Assembly: GCA_027452245.1 (NCBI GenBank)
Contig: DAIDGW010000220.1
Span: 1-64,000 of the forward strand
Origin: Acidobacteriaceae bacterium
Lineage (GTDB): Bacteria > Acidobacteriota > Terriglobia > Terriglobales > Acidobacteriaceae
DNA length: 64,000 nucleotides
Reading direction: 5' to 3'
Part shown: positions 59,524-64,000 of the stretch, in pieces
How positions within the stretch are numbered: position 1 is the first letter of the stretch
Layout: every line of letters begins with the position of its first letter
Made by a program: the position numbers and the translations under genes
Notes under the pieces: generated by a model
The model's input: only the letters and a program-made list of their open reading frames with translations
The model's database searches: none
What the model was told of the DNA's origin: nothing

Positions 59524-61785
59524 ATGCCCGTTCTGCGCGTCATCCTGCTGTGGCATCAACACCAGCCCTTCTACAAAGACCTGGTAACTGGCGAGTACCG
59601 TCTGCCCTGGGTGCGGCTGCATGCGCTCAAAGATTATTACGGAATGGTGAAGTTGCTCGACGAATTCCCCAATGTGCATCAGAATTTCAACCTGGTACCT
59701 TCGCTGATTACGCAGATTCAGGACTACGTGGCTGGCACGGCGCAAGATCCGTTCCTGAGCGTTGCCGCAAAATCGGCGAAGGAACTTACTCCCGAAGAAC
59801 GACGCTTTGCGCTGCAATATCTGTTTCAGGCCAATCCGGTCAATCTTATTGGCCGATATCCGCGATATCAAGAATTATGGGAGCGTTTTCGCGAGCACGG
59901 GGATAATCCCGAGCGTGCCGAGCGATATTTCCAGGCGCAGGATTTCACCGACCTGCAGGTGTTGTCGCAGATTGCCTGGTTCGACGAATTCTTCCTGGAA
60001 GACCAGGACGTGGCCGAGCTGGTGGCAAAGGGGCGCCACTATTCATTGGATGAGCAGAAGTTTGTCATTGCTCGCGAACGAGAATTGATGGCCAAAGTTC
60101 TTCCGGCGCACGCCGCAGCCGCACAACGAGGATCGATTGAGATCTCCGCGACCCCGTTTTATCATCCTATTCTTCCTCTGGTGGCCGATACGCATTGTGG
60201 GGCGATATCGGCTCCTGGCCTGCCGTTGCCGCAAAATCGCTTTCGCCATCCGGAGGATGCGCGCGAGCAACTGGTGCGGGCGCTCGATATGCATCAGCAG
60301 GTCTTCGGGGTGCGTCCCCACGGAGTCTGGCCGTCGGAAGGTAGCGTCTCAGAGGAAGTATTAGCAATCGCGCACAGCCTCGGCATCCAGTGGATGGCGA
60401 CCGACGAGGGCGTGCTCGGCCGAAGCCAGGGACTATTTTTTGCCCGAGATGGAAATGGAAGGTTGCCCTCGAACCTGGCTGAGAAACTCTACGACATTTA
60501 TCGCTACGAAAAGAATTCGACGGCGATGCACCTGGTCTTTCGCGATCACACGCTCTCGGATCTGATCGGATTCGTATACTCGGGGATGCCGCCCGCGGAT
60601 GCGGCCCGACATTTGATCGAAAACATTAAGGAAGCCGCGAAGCCGGTTCTGGATCAGGGCCGAGACGCGGTAGTCTCGATCATCCTCGACGGGGAAAATG
60701 CCTGGGAATATTACCCGAAATCGGGACGCGAATTCCTGCGCCGTTTTTACGATGCGCTTCAACAGGATGCCGCAATTGAAGCGATCACGATTTCCGAGGC
60801 GATTGCGCGGCATAAGAATTTCGGCACATTGGCATCCCTCGTGCCGGGGTCGTGGATCAATGCCAATTTCAACGTGTGGATCGGCGCTCCTGAAGATAAT
60901 CGCGCGTGGGACTATCTCTATAATGCGCGCGAGTTCTACTCGCAAAACGCAGCCAGCGCTCGCTTGGAGCAACGAAAGCTGGCATTTGAAGAATTGTTGA
61001 TTGCGGAAGGCAGTGACTGGAACTGGTGGTATGGACCCGAACATCACTCGGCGAATGATCGCGATTTCGATGAACTCTATCGCAAGCACTTGTCGAACAT
61101 CTACCAGGCGCTGGGAGCGATGCCGCCGGACTATCTTTCGCAGCCGATCAGTGGGATTGAAGCTCGTCCGTCCTTTACACCCCAAACTGCTTACATCCAC
61201 CCGCGCGTCACCGGAGACAAAGTCCGCTACTTTGAGTGGATGGGAGCAGCAATCTATACAGCTGATCATCGTGCGGGCGCAATGCACGGCAAACAGTTCC
61301 TGCTGGATGCAGTGTATGCGGGAATCGATTCCACCTATGTCTATGGGCGTCTGGACTTCAAGGGTAATCCTCCGGAAGAGGATTTTGAGGTAGTAGTCAA
61401 CGTCGAATCGTGGTCCGAAAAAGAATCGCGACCGCGATGTACGATACGGCTCGATGCGGCAGCGGGGCACGGCCGCCTTGCTCAATGGACGGTCGCGAAC
61501 ATAGAAGGCAAGACTCTGGCGACCTCGACGGCTGCTCAGGACGGCAACGTTAAGGTAGTCCTTTTGCGAAATTTTGAATTCAAAGTGCCGTTGCAGTGGT
61601 TGCTGACAGTTCCCAGCACTGCATCTACTGAACGCAAACCGAATGCTGCCTTGTCGGCATCGAATCGCATCCGCCTTCGGTTCAGCATTTGGCAGAACCG
61701 CCTTCCGGTCGATGCCCTTCCTTTAGAGGGGTGGATTGAAGTGCAAGTCTTGAGCGAAGGGGACTTGCTTTATGCCGTGGGATAG
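59524..61785 (+). CDS. glycoside hydrolase family 57 protein
   Basis: LRVILLWHQHQPFYKD...; GVWPSEGSVSEEVLAIAHSLGIQWMATDEGVL; IILDGENAWEYYP. Confidence 0.92.
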   Translation: MPVLRVILLWHQHQPFYKDLVTGEYRLPWVRLHALKDYYGMVKLLDEFPNVHQNFNLVPSLITQIQDYVAGTAQDPFLSVAAKSAKELTPEERRFALQYLFQANPVNLIGRYPRYQELWERFREHGDNPERAERYFQAQDFTDLQVLSQIAWFDEFFLEDQDVAELVAKGRHYSLDEQKFVIARERELMAKVLPAHAAAAQRGSIEISATPFYHPILPLVADTHCGAISAPGLPLPQNRFRHPEDAREQLVRALDMHQQVFGVRPHGVWPSEGSVSEEVLAIAHSLGIQWMATDEGVLGRSQGLFFARDGNGRLPSNLAEKLYDIYRYEKNSTAMHLVFRDHTLSDLIGFVYSGMPPADAARHLIENIKEAAKPVLDQGRDAVVSIILDGENAWEYYPKSGREFLRRFYDALQQDAAIEAITISEAIARHKNFGTLASLVPGSWINANFNVWIGAPEDNRAWDYLYNAREFYSQNAASARLEQRKLAFEELLIAEGSDWNWWYGPEHHSANDRDFDELYRKHLSNIYQALGAMPPDYLSQPISGIEARPSFTPQTAYIHPRVTGDKVRYFEWMGAAIYTADHRAGAMHGKQFLLDAVYAGIDSTYVYGRLDFKGNPPEEDFEVVVNVESWSEKESRPRCTIRLDAAAGHGRLAQWTVANIEGKTLATSTAAQDGNVKVVLLRNFEFKVPLQWLLTVPSTASTERKPNAALSASNRIRLRFSIWQNRLPVDALPLEGWIEVQVLSEGDLLYAVG

Positions 61786-61882
61786 AGTGCTGTTTCCCGG
61801 CTGACCGGATATTGCAGTTGAGATCTCTTACTTCGTTCCAAAAAACGCTGGGCTTCGAGAGGACACAGTCTGACTTTAAGAC

Positions 61883-61915
61883 GGAAAAACCGGAGGCCTG
61901 GCCTCCGGTTTTTCC
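61883..61915. terminator. bidirectional terminator between convergent genes
   Basis: GGAAAAACCGGAGGC-ctg-GCCTCCGGTTTTTCC, 15-bp perfect stem with U-tracts in both directions. Confidence 0.9.
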
Positions 61916-61929
61916 AAGCTCTGAGAAGC

Positions 61930-62586
61930 TTACTTGCTGCCGCCGCTGGCCGCCGCTGGTGCATGGTCAAAACTCAAGGGACGATTTAATTCCAGCGTTA
62001 GCTCGGTGCCGGCTGGAAGAAGCGCGGAACGATGCTTCGACAGCCAGTGCGCGGTAGTGGCTCCAGCGCCGATGGCTCCCCCGACGACCAGCCCGACCGG
62101 GCCGCCTGCTAAGCCGCCGATGACCATTCCGCCAAAGGTCCCGCCACCAGCCTCGAGATTGTCAGCGCGATCCCTTGTCGAGCCCTTGAATTCCCCCTCT
62201 GAGTCTACGTCGGTACCTTTGCCGACATTCGTGTCAACCAGCGTCGCGTCCAAATAGAAGCGCTCGCCGTTAGGCATGATCACGGCCTCCGGCAGGATTC
62301 CGATAGTGGGCTTTCCGGACAGGCGGCGTGGCTCACTGACCTTGGTTACGCGGCCTTCGATGATTGTGCCTACCGGGACCAGGGTCTTCCCATTCACGAT
62401 CACGGGTTTGTTGACACTCCCGCGGAATGGATCTCCCGCCTTGTTGCTGAACGTCGCCAGCGTGGTATTAAGCTTCACCATTAGCGATGTCCCGGCGGGA
62501 ACGGCTCCAACGGGTGTATCGACGGTCTGGGCCACCACCGTTCCGGCGAGCAGCAAGATGCAGGAGAGAACAATCCACTTCTTCAC
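61930..62586 (-). CDS. secreted protein, paralogue-like to 19817-20569
   Basis: Signal peptide; VPAGTSLMVKLNTTLATFSNKAGDPFRGSVNKPVIVNGKTLVPVGTIIEGRV; Gly-rich zipper. Confidence 0.7.
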   Translation of the reverse strand: MKKWIVLSCILLLAGTVVAQTVDTPVGAVPAGTSLMVKLNTTLATFSNKAGDPFRGSVNKPVIVNGKTLVPVGTIIEGRVTKVSEPRRLSGKPTIGILPEAVIMPNGERFYLDATLVDTNVGKGTDVDSEGEFKGSTRDRADNLEAGGGTFGGMVIGGLAGGPVGLVVGGAIGAGATTAHWLSKHRSALLPAGTELTLELNRPLSFDHAPAAASGGSK

Positions 62587-62870
62587 AAGTGCCTCCTTGG
62601 AGCTTCAGCTAATTGCTTTGACTCTAGACCAGGTCGAAAGGTAAGCACAATGGTCGTAAGTCGTTGGAACCAAAAGAAGCAAGGGGGTGAAAAGCATCTA
62701 TTCAGCTTTAGTTCCACTAAGGAAATTTCATAGGCAAAATTCACGGCGGAGTCGCCGAGCACTGAGTCCGGTTCGCTATAATCGTGAGTCTCGAAGTCAC
62801 GGATAAACCCGCAAGACGTGTTGCTCCCTGACCGGCGAAGTTTTTTTACATAACGGCCTTCATAAAATAG

Positions 62871-64000
<1,130 letters not shown>

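Noticed and set aside
60433-61485. 350-aa minus-strand ORF opposite the GH57 gene
   Set aside because: Antisense shadow of GH57.

Overview
The window looks like core chromosome from a GC-rich member of the Acidobacteriota (Koribacter/Terriglobia-like; taxon inferred from gene content only). It carries the tig-clpP-clpX-lon proteostasis cluster, murA, an Ior-type molybdenum hydroxylase, bshC, glpD, mazG next to a GNAT and an OSBS/NSAR-like enolase-superfamily gene, a bactofilin, an MsbA-like ABC exporter, a Cpx-like two-component system beside a Spy/CpxP-like gene, an LptF/LptG-like fusion, glgB, a GH57 glycosidase, a tmRNA and the 5' part of eno. Four observations stand out. (1) The ORF track misses an apparent SelW/Rdx-family selenoprotein at 10544-10798: an in-frame UGA sits at the Sec position of a CxxU motif, and a bacterial-SECIS-like hairpin with a GUC loop follows it. 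(2) At 6.5-10.2 kb there is a cassette-like array of small membrane-protein ORFs punctuated by a structured repeat. Two full 94-bp copies, 90/94 identical, flank a GloVer-repeat gene, and the layout resembles an integrase-less gene-cassette array, although canonical attC boxes are not seen. (3) A PIN-domain toxin is coupled to a non-standard upstream partner, with a near-perfect palindrome between the putative -35 and -10 elements. (4) A perfect 14-bp inverted repeat lies immediately upstream of the bactofilin start. All family calls come from reading the translated sequences; no database search was run.
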